Positions 51,331 to 61,223 are shown, counted from the stretch's first letter. The stretch: 64,000 bases of DNA from Paenibacillus sp. USDA918EY (GCF_009870825.1 NZ_WTWY01000002.1:186001-250000); one strand, 5' to 3'. Numbers and translations: made by a program. The notes: generated from the letters alone by a model not told the origin.

Positions 51331-52065
51331 TTGAAAGAAGAATCGAATCATCAGCTTGCAGTGGGCTCTGTCACCCTGAAGGATTTGGAAAAGCTTGATA
51401 TCGAGAACAATTTGCTGAACCAGTTCAATGAATGGAAAAGGCTTCCGATGCTTTATAAGCTTGCCCTGGAGGAGCTCCAGAATAAAATCAAACTCATCAA
51501 GACGGAGCTGAAGCTTCAAGACGGCTACAGCCCCATTGAGCATATTAAGGTCCGGATCAAGGAACCCAAAAGCATTATCAATAAGCTGGAGCGCAAGGGC
51601 ATCGATTTTACGCTGAACAATATTTTGACCCACATCCATGATATTGCCGGCATGCGGATCGTTTGCGCTTTTGTACAAGATATTTATCGTCTGCTGGACC
51701 ATTTTGCCCACCGGGACGATATCCGCATCATCGAGATCAAGGATTACATCGCCAATCCAAAACCTAACGGCTACCAGAGCCTCCATGTCATCGTCGAAGT
51801 CCCGCTCATTTTGTTCGAAGGCACGCGCTGGATGAAGGTCGAAATCCAAATGCGCACGCTTGCGATGGATTTCTGGGCCAGCATGGAGCATATCATTTTC
51901 TACAAATACGACAAACAAGTGCCAAAACATGTGGTCAGCGAATTGAAGGAAGCCGCCGTGGCCGCCGACAAGCTGGACCATCAAATGCTCCGCTTGCGCG
52001 ACGAAATCCTGGCTTCCGCCGGAGAGTATTATCCGCAGGAATTGCAGGAGGTTCAGGAGGAGTAG
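51331..52065 (+). CDS. relP: Small alarmone synthetase RelP/YwaC-type
   Basis: A 244-residue (p)ppGpp synthetase without hydrolase or TGS domains. It shares the YwaC/RelP blocks PIEHIKVRIKEPKSIINKLE, ILTHIHDIAGMRIVCAFVQD, IKDYIANPKPNGYQSLHVIV and IQMRTLAMDFWASMEHIIFY, with the catalytic KPNGYxSLH and EIQMRT motifs. RelQ/YjbM differs at several of these positions. It transfers pyrophosphate from ATP to GDP/GTP under cell-envelope stress. A TTG start (51331) follows AGGAGA at about 8 bases. Confidence 0.9.
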   Translation: MKEESNHQLAVGSVTLKDLEKLDIENNLLNQFNEWKRLPMLYKLALEELQNKIKLIKTELKLQDGYSPIEHIKVRIKEPKSIINKLERKGIDFTLNNILTHIHDIAGMRIVCAFVQDIYRLLDHFAHRDDIRIIEIKDYIANPKPNGYQSLHVIVEVPLILFEGTRWMKVEIQMRTLAMDFWASMEHIIFYKYDKQVPKHVVSELKEAAVAADKLDHQMLRLRDEILASAGEYYPQELQEVQEE

Positions 52066-52089
52066 GGCGCATTGCCGAATGCTCATTGG

Positions 52090-52132
52090 AAAAAAGGACG
52101 GATCAGGCCTTAAAGCCTGTCCGTCCTTTTTT
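52090..52132. terminator. Bidirectional terminator after relP
   Basis: AAAAAAGGACGGA (52090-52102) and TCCGTCCTTTTTT (52120-52132) with an inner AGGC...GCCT stem. It serves relP and the convergent carboxypeptidase gene. Confidence 0.88.
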
Positions 52133-52169
52133 AAGATATGAGAAAACTTCCGCTAAGCAAATCCTTTTC

Positions 52170-53000
52170 TTACAACTTAATATTCGCCTCGTCAAAATAC
52201 TCTTCCAGCGTCATGCCGCTTTGCGCCACATCTTTTGCGAGATCCGCGCCGATATAGCGGATGTGCCACGGTTCGTACACGTAACCGGTAATGTCGTCGC
52301 GTCCTTTCGGATACCGGACTACGAAGCCGTAGTCGGGCGCATGCTCGGCAAGCCATTTTCCTTCCCGGGAATCGCCGAAGTTCTCTTCCAGATCATTGTT
52401 GACGCTCGGGCTGGATACGTCGATCGACAAGCCGGTCTGATGCTCGCTTGTTCCGGGGACGGCGCTTACGCTCGAAGCGTAGGCTTCGCCTTTGGTCCGA
52501 ACGTTGTTTTCGTAAATGGCCTTTTGCCGCTTGTAGGAACGGTACCCCGATACCGCGCGCAGCTCGATGCCGTCCTCTTTCGCCCCGGCAAACAGATTCT
52601 CGAGGGCTTCCGCCGCTTCCTTGCGCAAATGGCGTTTCTCGTGCGGTCCGTCAAAGGAAAACGGAACGTTCGGTTCCACGAGATCCGTCGGCTCATACCC
52701 GTCCGGCAAGCTTCGCTGCTTGTTGACAATTACCGTCATCGCCTCCGGATTCGTGACCACTTCTTTTCCGTCCACTTCCTTAATCGTCGTCTGCAGCGAG
52801 CTCTCGCTGCGCTTCAGCATGACGGGATCTGCCGGAACCTGGTTCTCCTTGTCGCTGTTGCCCGCTCCTTTCAGGGCTTGTCCCTGTTCGCCGCCGGACC
52901 CGCCCGTCTTCTGGCAGCCGCTCAGCGCGGCCGTCGAAAGCGCAAGCGCGGTCACCAGCAGGCAAGTCCACAATCCCTTTTTCCACGTATGCTTGCTCAT
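52170..53000 (-). CDS. D-alanyl-D-alanine carboxypeptidase lipoprotein (VanY/M15B)
   Basis: A 276-residue lipoprotein with lipobox LSGC (Cys29), a linker, and an M15B peptidase domain (about 120-270). Zinc ligands are in GTSEHQTGLSIDVS (His and Asp) and VYEPWHIRYIG (His), with the catalytic Glu in EPWH. GYRSYKRQKAIYENNV is the family substrate-loop block. It trims the terminal D-Ala from peptidoglycan stems at the outer membrane face. ATG 53000 has AGGAG 8 bases upstream; an ATG two codons earlier is too close. Confidence 0.93.
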   Translation of the reverse strand: MSKHTWKKGLWTCLLVTALALSTAALSGCQKTGGSGGEQGQALKGAGNSDKENQVPADPVMLKRSESSLQTTIKEVDGKEVVTNPEAMTVIVNKQRSLPDGYEPTDLVEPNVPFSFDGPHEKRHLRKEAAEALENLFAGAKEDGIELRAVSGYRSYKRQKAIYENNVRTKGEAYASSVSAVPGTSEHQTGLSIDVSSPSVNNDLEENFGDSREGKWLAEHAPDYGFVVRYPKGRDDITGYVYEPWHIRYIGADLAKDVAQSGMTLEEYFDEANIKL

Positions 53001-53149
53001 GTCCATTCTCCTAACTCTGCCTCACCAGTTCATTTATGTCCATTGTACTTGATTCTTGTCGATGCGGCAAAAGAAGTCGAATTATGCTGCAAATGGCCAT
53101 GGGGCTTAGTTGTAGTAACTCGGCAAGCAGGCGGGCAACCCTTTTGGCT

Positions 53150-53890
53150 TCATCGGGCCGAATCCTTGATGAGGCTTAAGCGCTCCCGCGCTTTTTCGGC
53201 CGTTTCGGTCGTGATCCGGCGGACGATCTGCTCCGCGTTTTTCACCCCCGGCAGCAGCGCCGCCCAATCGTCGATCTGCAGCTCTCCCGTAGGTTCGGCC
53301 TGCAAACGAACCTTCACATCATGGTATTCCGCGCCCGGCTCATGAAGCTTCCCCTGTTCCGCGGCCTCCGCCAGCCATTCCCCTGCCGACGGGCCGGCTT
53401 TCCCTTTTTCCTCCAGCTTGCCTAAAGCTTCGCTGTCGTCGGACTCGGCAGCCGGCGGCACCCGCTCGGCCCAATCCCGGAAAACGTCGTTCAGCAGCCG
53501 CTCCTTTGGCAGCCCAAGCAGGGTCAAGCGGAGCATGGGTTCATCCTGAAATTTCCGCTCCGCTTCTTCCCAGACCGCACGGACATGCCCGCATCCGTTC
53601 TTGCCGCAGCCGCATTCCGCCCGGTCCCAATCCGGCGCATACCGGGACTTGACGTCCTCCTCAAGCCATAAAGGGGGCCGGCTTCTCAGCAGAGCGTACA
53701 GCTCATAGGGATGTCCGGACAGCTCCTTCACAATATCCGCGGCTTCCTCCGCGGAAAACGGCGCAAACGGGATATGCGCCTCGAAGGGTTCGCCCTTTTC
53801 GGGCGTTCCCGGAGTCACTGCCGGTGCGATTTTCGCATGAATCCAGCCGGGTACAATATTCAGCTCGAACGGTTTTATGTTTTGGTTCAT
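53150..53890 (-). CDS. ywqB: SWIM zinc-finger-type protein (YwqB-like)
   Basis: A 246-residue cytoplasmic protein. A SWIM-like motif CGCGKNGCGH (CxCx4CxH) is at about residues 93-102, flanked by PFSAEEAADIVKELSGHPYE and RKFQDEPMLRLTLLGLPKER. In Bacillus the SWIM protein YwqB is encoded directly beside the SNF2 helicase YwqA, as here; the pair is thought to act on nucleic acids, but the function is unknown. The C-terminal ~90 residues are charged and variable. Its start lies 36 bases after the helicase stop. Confidence 0.8.
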   Translation of the reverse strand: MNQNIKPFELNIVPGWIHAKIAPAVTPGTPEKGEPFEAHIPFAPFSAEEAADIVKELSGHPYELYALLRSRPPLWLEEDVKSRYAPDWDRAECGCGKNGCGHVRAVWEEAERKFQDEPMLRLTLLGLPKERLLNDVFRDWAERVPPAAESDDSEALGKLEEKGKAGPSAGEWLAEAAEQGKLHEPGAEYHDVKVRLQAEPTGELQIDDWAALLPGVKNAEQIVRRITTETAEKARERLSLIKDSAR

Positions 53891-53926
53891 CGTACCCCTC
53901 CCGGTTGCTTTTTGGTACTTTGCGGG

Positions 53927-56900
53927 TTACATCCAGTCTTCTCCCTGAAGCGTAATCAGTTCCCGAAGCTCGCTGTCGGACATTTCGGTCAGCCACGTTT
54001 CCCCGGAGCCGACGACCTGCTCGGACAACGCCTTTTTATGTTCGATCAGCTCATCGATCCGTTCCTCCAGCGTGCCTTGGCAGATCAGCTTGTGCACCTG
54101 GACGTTTTTCTGCTGGCCGATGCGGAACACGCGGTCCGTCGCCTGGTTTTCCACCGCGGGATTCCACCATCGGTCGTAATGCAGCACGTGGTTGGCGCGG
54201 GTCAGGTTCAGGCCGACGCCTCCGGCTTTAAGCGAAAGCACGAAAAACGGCGAACCCTTCCCGTTCTGAAACGCTTCTACCATTTGATCCCGCTCCTGCT
54301 TGGAGACCCCCCCGTGCAAAAAGGACGGCTTGACGCCGTAGCGCTGTTCCAGGCGCGATACGATCAAGTGCCCCATCTCCACGTATTGCGTAAAGATCAA
54401 AGCCGCCTCCCCGGACTCCTGAATCTGGTCGAGGAGCTCGAGGAGCCGCTCCATTTTTCCCGAGGACTCGCCTTTTGCGCCTTTTTCTTCCTTTCCGAGC
54501 AGCTGCGGCGAATCGCAAATCTGCTTCAGCTTGGTCAGCGAGGACAGCACAAGCCCTTTGCGCGCGATGCCGGTTTCTTCCCCGATTCTCTCCATCACCT
54601 GCTCGACGACCGCCCGGTACATGACGCCCTGAACCGGCGTAAGTGCGCAATACGACTTGATCTCCAGCTTCTCAGGCAGATCCTTGCGAATATCCGGGTC
54701 GCTCTTGAGGCGCCGCAGCATGAAAGGGGCTACGAGCTTGTGCAGCTCCTGCAGCTTGGCCGCTCCCGCCTCGCTTGCCGTATAACGCTGCCGGAACGAA
54801 GACGCGGAACCGAGATACCCCGGATTCAAAAAGTGAAAAATCGACCACAACTCGCCAAGCCGGTTCTCCACCGGCGTGCCCGTCATGGCGATCCGGTGGG
54901 GGGCCGACAGCTTCATGACGCTCTGGGCTTGCTTGGTGCGATGGTTTTTAATATATTGCGCTTCGTCCAAAACGACGGAAGCCCATGCCATCGCGGCCAG
55001 GTCGGCTCCGTCCCTCCCCGCCAGATGATAGGTGGTCAGGACAAGGTCGTGTTTGGCCGCTTCCTCCAGAAACGGTTCGCCATGCAGCCGCCGGTTGCCG
55101 TGATGGATGTACAGGTTCAGGTCCGGCGCAAACCGCTGCAGCTCGCGCTGCCAGTTGCCGAGCAGCGAAGTCGGGCATATGATCAGGACCGGGTTCATGT
55201 CCTTCCGGTGCTGCTCCAGCAAGCAGGTAATCACCTGTATGGTTTTGCCGAGGCCCATATCATCCGCAAGGCACACGCCAAAGCCCATATCCCTCATGGC
55301 GGACAGCCATTGAAATCCCCGCTCCTGATACGGACGGAGCACGCCGTGAAGCGAGGCCGGCACCGGCCTTGCCGGTACCTTGCGCGGGCCGTCTTCTCCC
55401 AGCAAGGACTCCAGGTATCCCGTCGTTTCCAGCCCAAGGACCGGGATGCCCTTCCATAAACGTTCCCCGCCTTCCTCCGCCGATAAATGGAGCCATTCCG
55501 ACAGATCCATTTCGCCTTCGTCATGTTTTTTCAAATACCGCAGCACTTGGCGGATTTCCTTCAGGTCAAGCTCGATCCATTCCCCGCGGAATTTGACGTA
55601 AGGCAGGGCCGCTTCAGAGAGCTCGGCCAGCTCCTCGCGCGAGAGGGTCAAGCCGTCAAGCGCCGCTTCAACGCGGAAAGAGACCAGCTGCTCCATGCCG
55701 ATCACGGGAAGGCCCGGTTTCGTATCGTCGGATTGCATTTTCAAAGTCAGTCCGACCCGCCTCCGCCCCTTGCGGCTCCATTTGGACGGCATTTGCACGG
55801 TCATGCCCGCCTCGTTCAGCCGGGGCACCGAATGGCGCACAAAGGCCACCATCTCTTCGCTCGACAGCTCCATTCCCTGAGGCGCGGGCTCGCAAAGCGC
55901 TTGCGCCAGCTCGGGAGACAGCGCGGCCGCTTCTCCGAGAAGGTTCAGCATCTGCTCCTGCACGTTCTCGTATATTTTTCCCCGCCGGTGAATATGGCGT
56001 TCACGGTATCCCCAAATCGCCGCCACCGGCAGCCAGGCGCCGAACTCGTCCTGGAATTCCGCCCAAAAGGTGACTTTCCACCGTTCCTGTTCCTCCGTAT
56101 GGTTCGGGGTCAAACGAAACCCGAGCTGCAGCCGGCCGTGTCGGGAACGCTCCTCATCCTGCGGGCCCTCGGGGATCGATGTGCAGCCCACCGCGGCCAC
56201 TTCCTCGCCCAAGGCCGTCACTTCCTCCGTCGTTCCCTGAACGGAAATCGTCCGGCTCGCCGTCAGCAGACTGTTCCACCAAAGCTCCGCCAGCGGCGAC
56301 GTGCCGCGGCGGTAATCGGCCTGGTGCCGCGACAGCTTTCCTTCCTCCGTCCGCACAACCTCCTGCACGCTCGCGTGGATCATGGCGCTGAGAAAAGAAT
56401 GCAGCACCGCCGCCCCCGCCTCATGTTTCGTCAGCGGTTCGCTTCCAAGAAGCGCGGGCACGCCCAATCCGACCGGCGGCATCGCGCCGGCCAGCTGCCT
56501 GAAGCGTTCAACGTCATCCGGATCGCTCAGCTTCGGCTTCCAGGTGCCCGTCAGCGCAAGCACGCCCGCGCGCCGCCGGGAGCCTCCCGCGGATACCTCG
56601 GCCGTTCCCGGCGCGATTTGGCCGCGAAGCATCAGCTCCAGCGCAAAACGCGCCGCCTTGACCCAGTATCCCATCTCCGCTCCCGGCTGAAGGCCAAGGC
56701 GCGCGCAGGCGGATTCGTCCCATCCGAGCAGCATGTGAAAGGCGTCCGCCGGCGTCAGGGCAAGCCCTTCCAGCGTTCTCCCCATCAGCTGCCGCCGCTC
56801 CCCGCGCCGGGCCGTGCGCTGCGAAGCCGAAGGCGAAGGATACCGCAGCTCAGCCAGCCGCAGCACCGCCTGCTTGAAAGGCTTCGCCCCGTCCGAAAGC

Positions 56901-57010
56901 TGAAGCGATTTGACGACTTTGCTCCAAGCGTCGACCCTCGGCTCGGACATTTCTCCCGAAAAACAAAAAAACACGTCACCTAGCCATACGCCATATAGCG
57001 GTTGATTCAT
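53927..57010 (-). CDS. ywqA: SNF2-family DEAD/DEAH helicase (YwqA-like)
   Basis: A 1027-residue protein. The N-terminal ~530 residues are a poorly conserved, Bacillus YwqA-type SNF2-associated region. The RecA-like ATPase follows: LADDMGLGKTIQVITCLL (Walker A), VVLDEAQYIKNHRTKQAQ (DEAQ box), AMTGTPVENRLGELWSIF, and the C-terminal lobe LSLKAGGVGLNLTRANHVLH, WWNPAVENQATDRVFRIGQQ. It is likely a DNA translocase. ATG 57010 (MNQPLYGVWLG) has AGGAGA about 6 bases upstream. It forms an operon with ywqB. Confidence 0.92.
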   Translation of the reverse strand: MNQPLYGVWLGDVFFCFSGEMSEPRVDAWSKVVKSLQLSDGAKPFKQAVLRLAELRYPSPSASQRTARRGERRQLMGRTLEGLALTPADAFHMLLGWDESACARLGLQPGAEMGYWVKAARFALELMLRGQIAPGTAEVSAGGSRRRAGVLALTGTWKPKLSDPDDVERFRQLAGAMPPVGLGVPALLGSEPLTKHEAGAAVLHSFLSAMIHASVQEVVRTEEGKLSRHQADYRRGTSPLAELWWNSLLTASRTISVQGTTEEVTALGEEVAAVGCTSIPEGPQDEERSRHGRLQLGFRLTPNHTEEQERWKVTFWAEFQDEFGAWLPVAAIWGYRERHIHRRGKIYENVQEQMLNLLGEAAALSPELAQALCEPAPQGMELSSEEMVAFVRHSVPRLNEAGMTVQMPSKWSRKGRRRVGLTLKMQSDDTKPGLPVIGMEQLVSFRVEAALDGLTLSREELAELSEAALPYVKFRGEWIELDLKEIRQVLRYLKKHDEGEMDLSEWLHLSAEEGGERLWKGIPVLGLETTGYLESLLGEDGPRKVPARPVPASLHGVLRPYQERGFQWLSAMRDMGFGVCLADDMGLGKTIQVITCLLEQHRKDMNPVLIICPTSLLGNWQRELQRFAPDLNLYIHHGNRRLHGEPFLEEAAKHDLVLTTYHLAGRDGADLAAMAWASVVLDEAQYIKNHRTKQAQSVMKLSAPHRIAMTGTPVENRLGELWSIFHFLNPGYLGSASSFRQRYTASEAGAAKLQELHKLVAPFMLRRLKSDPDIRKDLPEKLEIKSYCALTPVQGVMYRAVVEQVMERIGEETGIARKGLVLSSLTKLKQICDSPQLLGKEEKGAKGESSGKMERLLELLDQIQESGEAALIFTQYVEMGHLIVSRLEQRYGVKPSFLHGGVSKQERDQMVEAFQNGKGSPFFVLSLKAGGVGLNLTRANHVLHYDRWWNPAVENQATDRVFRIGQQKNVQVHKLICQGTLEERIDELIEHKKALSEQVVGSGETWLTEMSDSELRELITLQGEDWM

Positions 57011-57200
57011 GGTTGTCTCCTGTCGTTCCTTGATTAGACATAATATCTTCATCTTATACGAAAACGGCCGAATTTAAAAACCTCAATCGCATTTTCATCG
57101 CTCAAAATAGCATTCGGGGAGCGCTGCGACAGATCGGGGCCCCGGATTTCCCGCGGCTTCGCCTGAACCCCGAACGGGCCCCTTCCGGATCGCATAAAAA

Positions 57201-57246
57201 GCCGAAGCCCGCTCCCCGGTTCATTCCCGGCGAAACAGGCTTCGGC
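57201..57246 (-). terminator. Terminator of the GH31 glucosidase gene
   Basis: GCCGAAGCC (57201-57209) and GGCTTCGGC (57238-57246) form a 9-base stem with an inner partly paired loop. On the minus strand it is followed by TTTTTA. Confidence 0.8.
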
Positions 57247-57260
57247 CTTGCGCTGCTCTA

Positions 57261-59711
57261 TTATTTTGCGGTTTCGATGGTCCAGCTTGCCCCGGCCGAT
57301 CGGTCGGCCGTTTGAATGATCAGGCCGCCGTTGCCGTCCACATGCCAGCCTTCCGCGCCTTCCTGCAGCTGCTCCGCAGAAACGGACGCAAGTCCCGTCA
57401 CTTCTTTCACAGCAAAGTCCGGGCGGTGAAGCTTAAACCGCAGCAGGCTCCGGTTCGCCTCGTATTTTCTATGCGCATAGGCATACGACAGCCCGAGGCC
57501 TCCCTCTTTGCCTTCAAGGCACACGTTCAAACGGGAGTAGGTTTGGTCACGGTAATCATAAGTGGCGCCGTCATCCTCGTATAAGCTGTACTCCGCTTTG
57601 AATCCGGTCCGGGCTGCGGCCCCGTAAATGTGGAACGTCACGTTCCCGTTCGTCTGGTCGTCCGCATGCTGGGTCAGCGCCCCTTCGGGAACGACGGACC
57701 CGGCTTTGACGTACATCGGCATCGTCTCGAGCGGGCAGGAGGCGAGAATATAACGTCCCCCTTCCAGCTTTTCGCCCGTCCAGTAATCAAACCATGCTCC
57801 TTCGGGTAAATAAACGGCACGGTGATCCGTATCCGGGCGGTACACCGGCGCGATCAGCACCGAATCGCCGAGCAGGAACTGGTCGCAAAGATTCGTCACA
57901 TTCGGGTCGTGCGGATATTCCAGCACGAGCGGACGAATGACCGGCATGCCCGTCATCGAAGCTTCCTGGAACAGGTTGTAAATATGCGGCAGCCAGCGGT
58001 AACGGAGACCGATGTACTTCCGGATGATCTCTTCCGTCTCGGTGCCGAACGCCCAAGGCTCCTGACGGAGCGTATCGATCGCGGAATGGTTGCGGAAATA
58101 CGGGAAAAACGCGCCCATCTGCGTCCACCGCACAAGCAGCTGTCCCGACGTATGGTGGGCGAAGCCGCCGATATCGGGCCCGGCGAAAGGCAAACCCGAC
58201 AATCCCATGTTCAGCACCATCGGCATCGCAAGCGCCATATGCTCCCAGAAGCTGCGGTTATCCCCCGTCCACACCGCCGCGTAACGCTGAATGCCCGCGT
58301 ATCCCGCACGGGTCAGGACGAACGGCCGCCGGTTGTCCAGCTGCCGCTTCAGCCCCTCCGCCGTCGCCTTCGACATGAGCAAACCGTACAAATTATGCAG
58401 CTCCTCATGCGTCTTCATATCGCCGTTGTTCCGGTGGATGACGTCGAGGTCCATCGTTTTGCTTTCATTAAATACAGCCGGTTCGTTCATGTCGTTCCAA
58501 ATGCCTTCAATCCCGTTCTCCGTGTAAAAGGAATGCAGATCGCCCCACCACTTCGACGTCCGGTCGTCGGTGAAATCCGGGAACGCGCTCGTTCCGGGCC
58601 ATACCTCGTCAAAGTAAATGCCGCCTTCGAGCCTGGTGCAGAAATGCTCCTGCTGCACGCCTTCCCGGTACACGGGGTATGTCGGATCCTTTTTCACGCC
58701 GGGATCGACGATCGGCACGATGCGGATGCCCATATCGCGCAGCTCCTTCATCATCGCCCGAGGATCCGGAAAACGGACCGGGTCGAACGTAAATACCCGA
58801 TACCCGTCCATATAATGGATATCCAAATAAATGACGTCGCACGGGATGTTTTTATCGCGGAAGGTGCGCGCGAGCTCCAGTACCTCTTCCTGATCCATGT
58901 AACTGTAACGGGACTGATGATACCCAAGCGCCCATTTCGGCGGCAGCTCGATGCGCCCGGTCAGCGACGTGTAGCGCGTCACGACGTCTTTCACCGACGG
59001 GCCGGCGATGAAATACAAATCATAGTCCCCGGTGCTGCAGCCCATCGCAAACGATTCGGCATGCGTCCTCATATCCACTTCGGTCCGGCCCGGGTTGTCG
59101 AGGAAGAGGCCGTAGCTCGTTCCGCCGCTCATATGGATCACGAACGGAATCGACTGGTACAACGCCTCGATTTCCGGCACGTGGGGCGCGTAAACGTCCG
59201 TGTTCCAGTTCGTGTAACGTTCGCCGCGTTTGTCGAGGAAGCTCGATTTCTCCCCGAGCCCGTAAAAATGCGAATCCTGCGGCATATCGTAAAGCGCGTG
59301 CACGCCGCTGCGCGGGTGGAAGGCAAGGCTTTTCTGATGGCAGAGAACCTTGCCCTCCTTGTCGCGGACCGTAAGCGCAAACGTGGATTTGTCGACCTCA
59401 AGCGCGATCAGGGAAGAACGAAGGACCACCCGGTCGCCGGTTTCCTCCAGCTCGATGCCGCTTTCGCTTTTTTGCCGGAATGCGGGATCGATGGCCACCG
59501 TCGCGGATAAGTCCGGCTCGCCTTTTCTGAAAAATTTGATGCGGAATATGCCCTCCGCCGGGAACAATACGGCCGCGCCGCCGCGCTCCCCCCGCAAAAC
59601 AAACGTATCCCCGCGCCGCTCGGTTTTTTGAAACCTGCCTACGTCCTTCCACTGCTCGCCATTTCCCGCCGCTCCGTATTTGTCCGGGCGGATCGCTTCG
59701 CTTCCTTCCAT
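57261..59711 (-). CDS. Glycoside hydrolase family 31 alpha-glucosidase
   Basis: An 816-residue GH31 enzyme. The N-terminal beta-sandwich (about 1-250) contains DMPQDSHFYGLGEKSSFLDK. The catalytic barrel follows, with WALGYHQSRYSYMDQEEVLE, DVIYLDIHYMDGYRVFTFD, nucleophile Asp407 in GIWNDMNEPAVF and the acid/base region RYAAVWTGDNRSFWEHM. C-terminal beta domains begin near residue 640. It has no signal peptide, so it acts inside the cell on oligosaccharides imported by the adjacent transporter. AAGGAG precedes the ATG. It is the last gene of the sugar locus. Confidence 0.94.
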   Translation of the reverse strand: MEGSEAIRPDKYGAAGNGEQWKDVGRFQKTERRGDTFVLRGERGGAAVLFPAEGIFRIKFFRKGEPDLSATVAIDPAFRQKSESGIELEETGDRVVLRSSLIALEVDKSTFALTVRDKEGKVLCHQKSLAFHPRSGVHALYDMPQDSHFYGLGEKSSFLDKRGERYTNWNTDVYAPHVPEIEALYQSIPFVIHMSGGTSYGLFLDNPGRTEVDMRTHAESFAMGCSTGDYDLYFIAGPSVKDVVTRYTSLTGRIELPPKWALGYHQSRYSYMDQEEVLELARTFRDKNIPCDVIYLDIHYMDGYRVFTFDPVRFPDPRAMMKELRDMGIRIVPIVDPGVKKDPTYPVYREGVQQEHFCTRLEGGIYFDEVWPGTSAFPDFTDDRTSKWWGDLHSFYTENGIEGIWNDMNEPAVFNESKTMDLDVIHRNNGDMKTHEELHNLYGLLMSKATAEGLKRQLDNRRPFVLTRAGYAGIQRYAAVWTGDNRSFWEHMALAMPMVLNMGLSGLPFAGPDIGGFAHHTSGQLLVRWTQMGAFFPYFRNHSAIDTLRQEPWAFGTETEEIIRKYIGLRYRWLPHIYNLFQEASMTGMPVIRPLVLEYPHDPNVTNLCDQFLLGDSVLIAPVYRPDTDHRAVYLPEGAWFDYWTGEKLEGGRYILASCPLETMPMYVKAGSVVPEGALTQHADDQTNGNVTFHIYGAAARTGFKAEYSLYEDDGATYDYRDQTYSRLNVCLEGKEGGLGLSYAYAHRKYEANRSLLRFKLHRPDFAVKEVTGLASVSAEQLQEGAEGWHVDGNGGLIIQTADRSAGASWTIETAK

Positions 59712-59816
59712 TGCTCTCGCTCCTTCTTCTTGTTGCGGGATTTTGCGTTCATCCGGTTGCCCTGATTACGCGCACAACCCATTTTTTCATATCCCATACC
59801 CAATCCTTGATGGAAA

Positions 59817-59847
59817 GAGGCTCCTTCGAATGATCAAAGGGAGCCTC
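59817..59847 (-). terminator. Hairpin after the binding-protein gene
   Basis: GAGGCTCC (59817-59824) and GGAGCCTC (59840-59847) form an 8-base stem plus flanking weak pairs. It lies between the binding-protein and GH31 genes and may give attenuation or mRNA stability rather than full stop. Confidence 0.55.
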
Positions 59848-59876
59848 CGTTTACCGGCCAAAGCCGCTGCATTTCT

Positions 59877-61163
59877 TTATTTCTTCAGGTTATCCCAAGT
59901 TTTTTGGAAGTCCGCAAGGAGCTGGTCTTTATCCGATTTGCCTGCAATATAGCTTTGCATGCTCGAACCGAATTCATTCCATGCGCCTTCCGGGAATCTG
60001 GCGAACTGCCAGCTCAGCACCTTGTTTTCCTTGCTGTATTTCAGCACTTCCGCGCCCAGCGCGCCGAGATCCTGTTCCGTGGCGTTGATGCTCTTGAACG
60101 CCGGAATGAACTTAAATTCTTTGGTGATGTAGTTTTTGCCTTGATCGGACGTCACGAGCCAGTTCAAAAATTCCTTCGCGTCGTCTTTCACCTTGGAATT
60201 TTTGTTGACGACCCAGTTGTTCGGCACGCCGACGAGCAGCTTGTCGTTTTCTTCCGCGTTATCGCTGATCGGCATCGGCAGGAGGCCGATGCTCATGTTC
60301 GGCGTAATGCCGTCGATTTGCACCTGCGTCCAGTTGCCCTGCTGCGTCATGGCGGCCTGGCCGTTCGCGAACATGGTCATTTCCGTGTTGTAATCGGTTG
60401 TCAGCGGGTTTTTGTTGCCGTATTTCAGCGTCAGGTCAAACAGCTTCATCAGCCCGTCCATTTCCGGGTTGCCCGCGAACTTGGCCGTGCCTTTGTTCAG
60501 TCCGTCGATGTACGCGCCGGGATCCTTCTGATGGGAGAACGCCACGTTCAGCGTATGCTGCCCCAAAATCCAGCCTTCCTGGTATCCGTTGACGAACGGC
60601 GTGATGCCGGCGTCCTGCAGTTTTTTGGCGGCTGCGTCCAGCTCGGTCAGCGTCTTCGGAATTTCCGTGATGCCCGCTTTTTTGAACAGATCCTTGTTGT
60701 AAACGAAGCCGTAGCCTTCCAGGTTCATCGGCATGCCGTAAATTTTGCCGTCTTTTGTAATTTGGTCCTTGGACACGTCCACCATGTCGCTGACCCATTT
60801 TTCATTCGAAAGGTCCTCAAGCTTGTCCGACCAAGTGTTCAAATCGGTGTACCCGCCGACGTTAAAAATGTCGGGCTCTTCGCCTGAAGCGAATTTCGCC
60901 TTCAACGCCGCGCCGTAATCGGAGCCGCCGCCGACCGTTTGGATATCCAGCTTGATGCCCGGATGGCTTGCCTCGTAATCGGCCTTCAACTTATTGAGCG
61001 CTTCCGCGATTTCCACTTTGAACTGGAAAATATGAATCGTTTTTGTGCCGCCTTGTCCTTCGCTGCCGCCACTCGCCGTTTTGTCTGTTTTCGAGCCGCA
61101 GCCCGCCAGCACGACGGAAAGCGCGAGCATCGAAGCGAGCGTGATTTTGGAACGTTTTTTCAT
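59877..61163 (-). CDS. Carbohydrate ABC transporter substrate-binding lipoprotein
   Basis: A 428-residue lipoprotein with lipobox VVLAGC (Cys22) and a type-1 extracellular solute-binding domain. Landmarks are FQFKVEIAEALNKLKADYEA, DIFNVGGYTDLNTWSDKLED, GKIYGMPMNLEGYGFVYNKD and MFANGQAAMTQQGNWTQVQI. It captures an oligosaccharide, probably an alpha-glucoside given the adjacent GH31 enzyme. ATG 61163 has GGGAGGA about 8 bases upstream. It lies downstream of both permeases but has its own promoter and cre site in the 174-base gap, which allows higher expression. Confidence 0.93.
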   Translation of the reverse strand: MKKRSKITLASMLALSVVLAGCGSKTDKTASGGSEGQGGTKTIHIFQFKVEIAEALNKLKADYEASHPGIKLDIQTVGGGSDYGAALKAKFASGEEPDIFNVGGYTDLNTWSDKLEDLSNEKWVSDMVDVSKDQITKDGKIYGMPMNLEGYGFVYNKDLFKKAGITEIPKTLTELDAAAKKLQDAGITPFVNGYQEGWILGQHTLNVAFSHQKDPGAYIDGLNKGTAKFAGNPEMDGLMKLFDLTLKYGNKNPLTTDYNTEMTMFANGQAAMTQQGNWTQVQIDGITPNMSIGLLPMPISDNAEENDKLLVGVPNNWVVNKNSKVKDDAKEFLNWLVTSDQGKNYITKEFKFIPAFKSINATEQDLGALGAEVLKYSKENKVLSWQFARFPEGAWNEFGSSMQSYIAGKSDKDQLLADFQKTWDNLKK

Positions 61164-61223
61164 GAATGAATCCTCCCTTTTCAATTTCCGATGTCAAACG
61201 GGAATCATATCCAAAAGCTTGTT

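Noticed and set aside
55487..56983. 498-codon plus-strand open frame opposite ywqA
   Set aside because: Shadow frame in a GC-rich gene; Arg/His/Gln-rich and without motifs.
57822..59510. 562-codon plus-strand open frame opposite the GH31 gene
   Set aside because: Shadow of a gene with clear catalytic motifs on the other strand.
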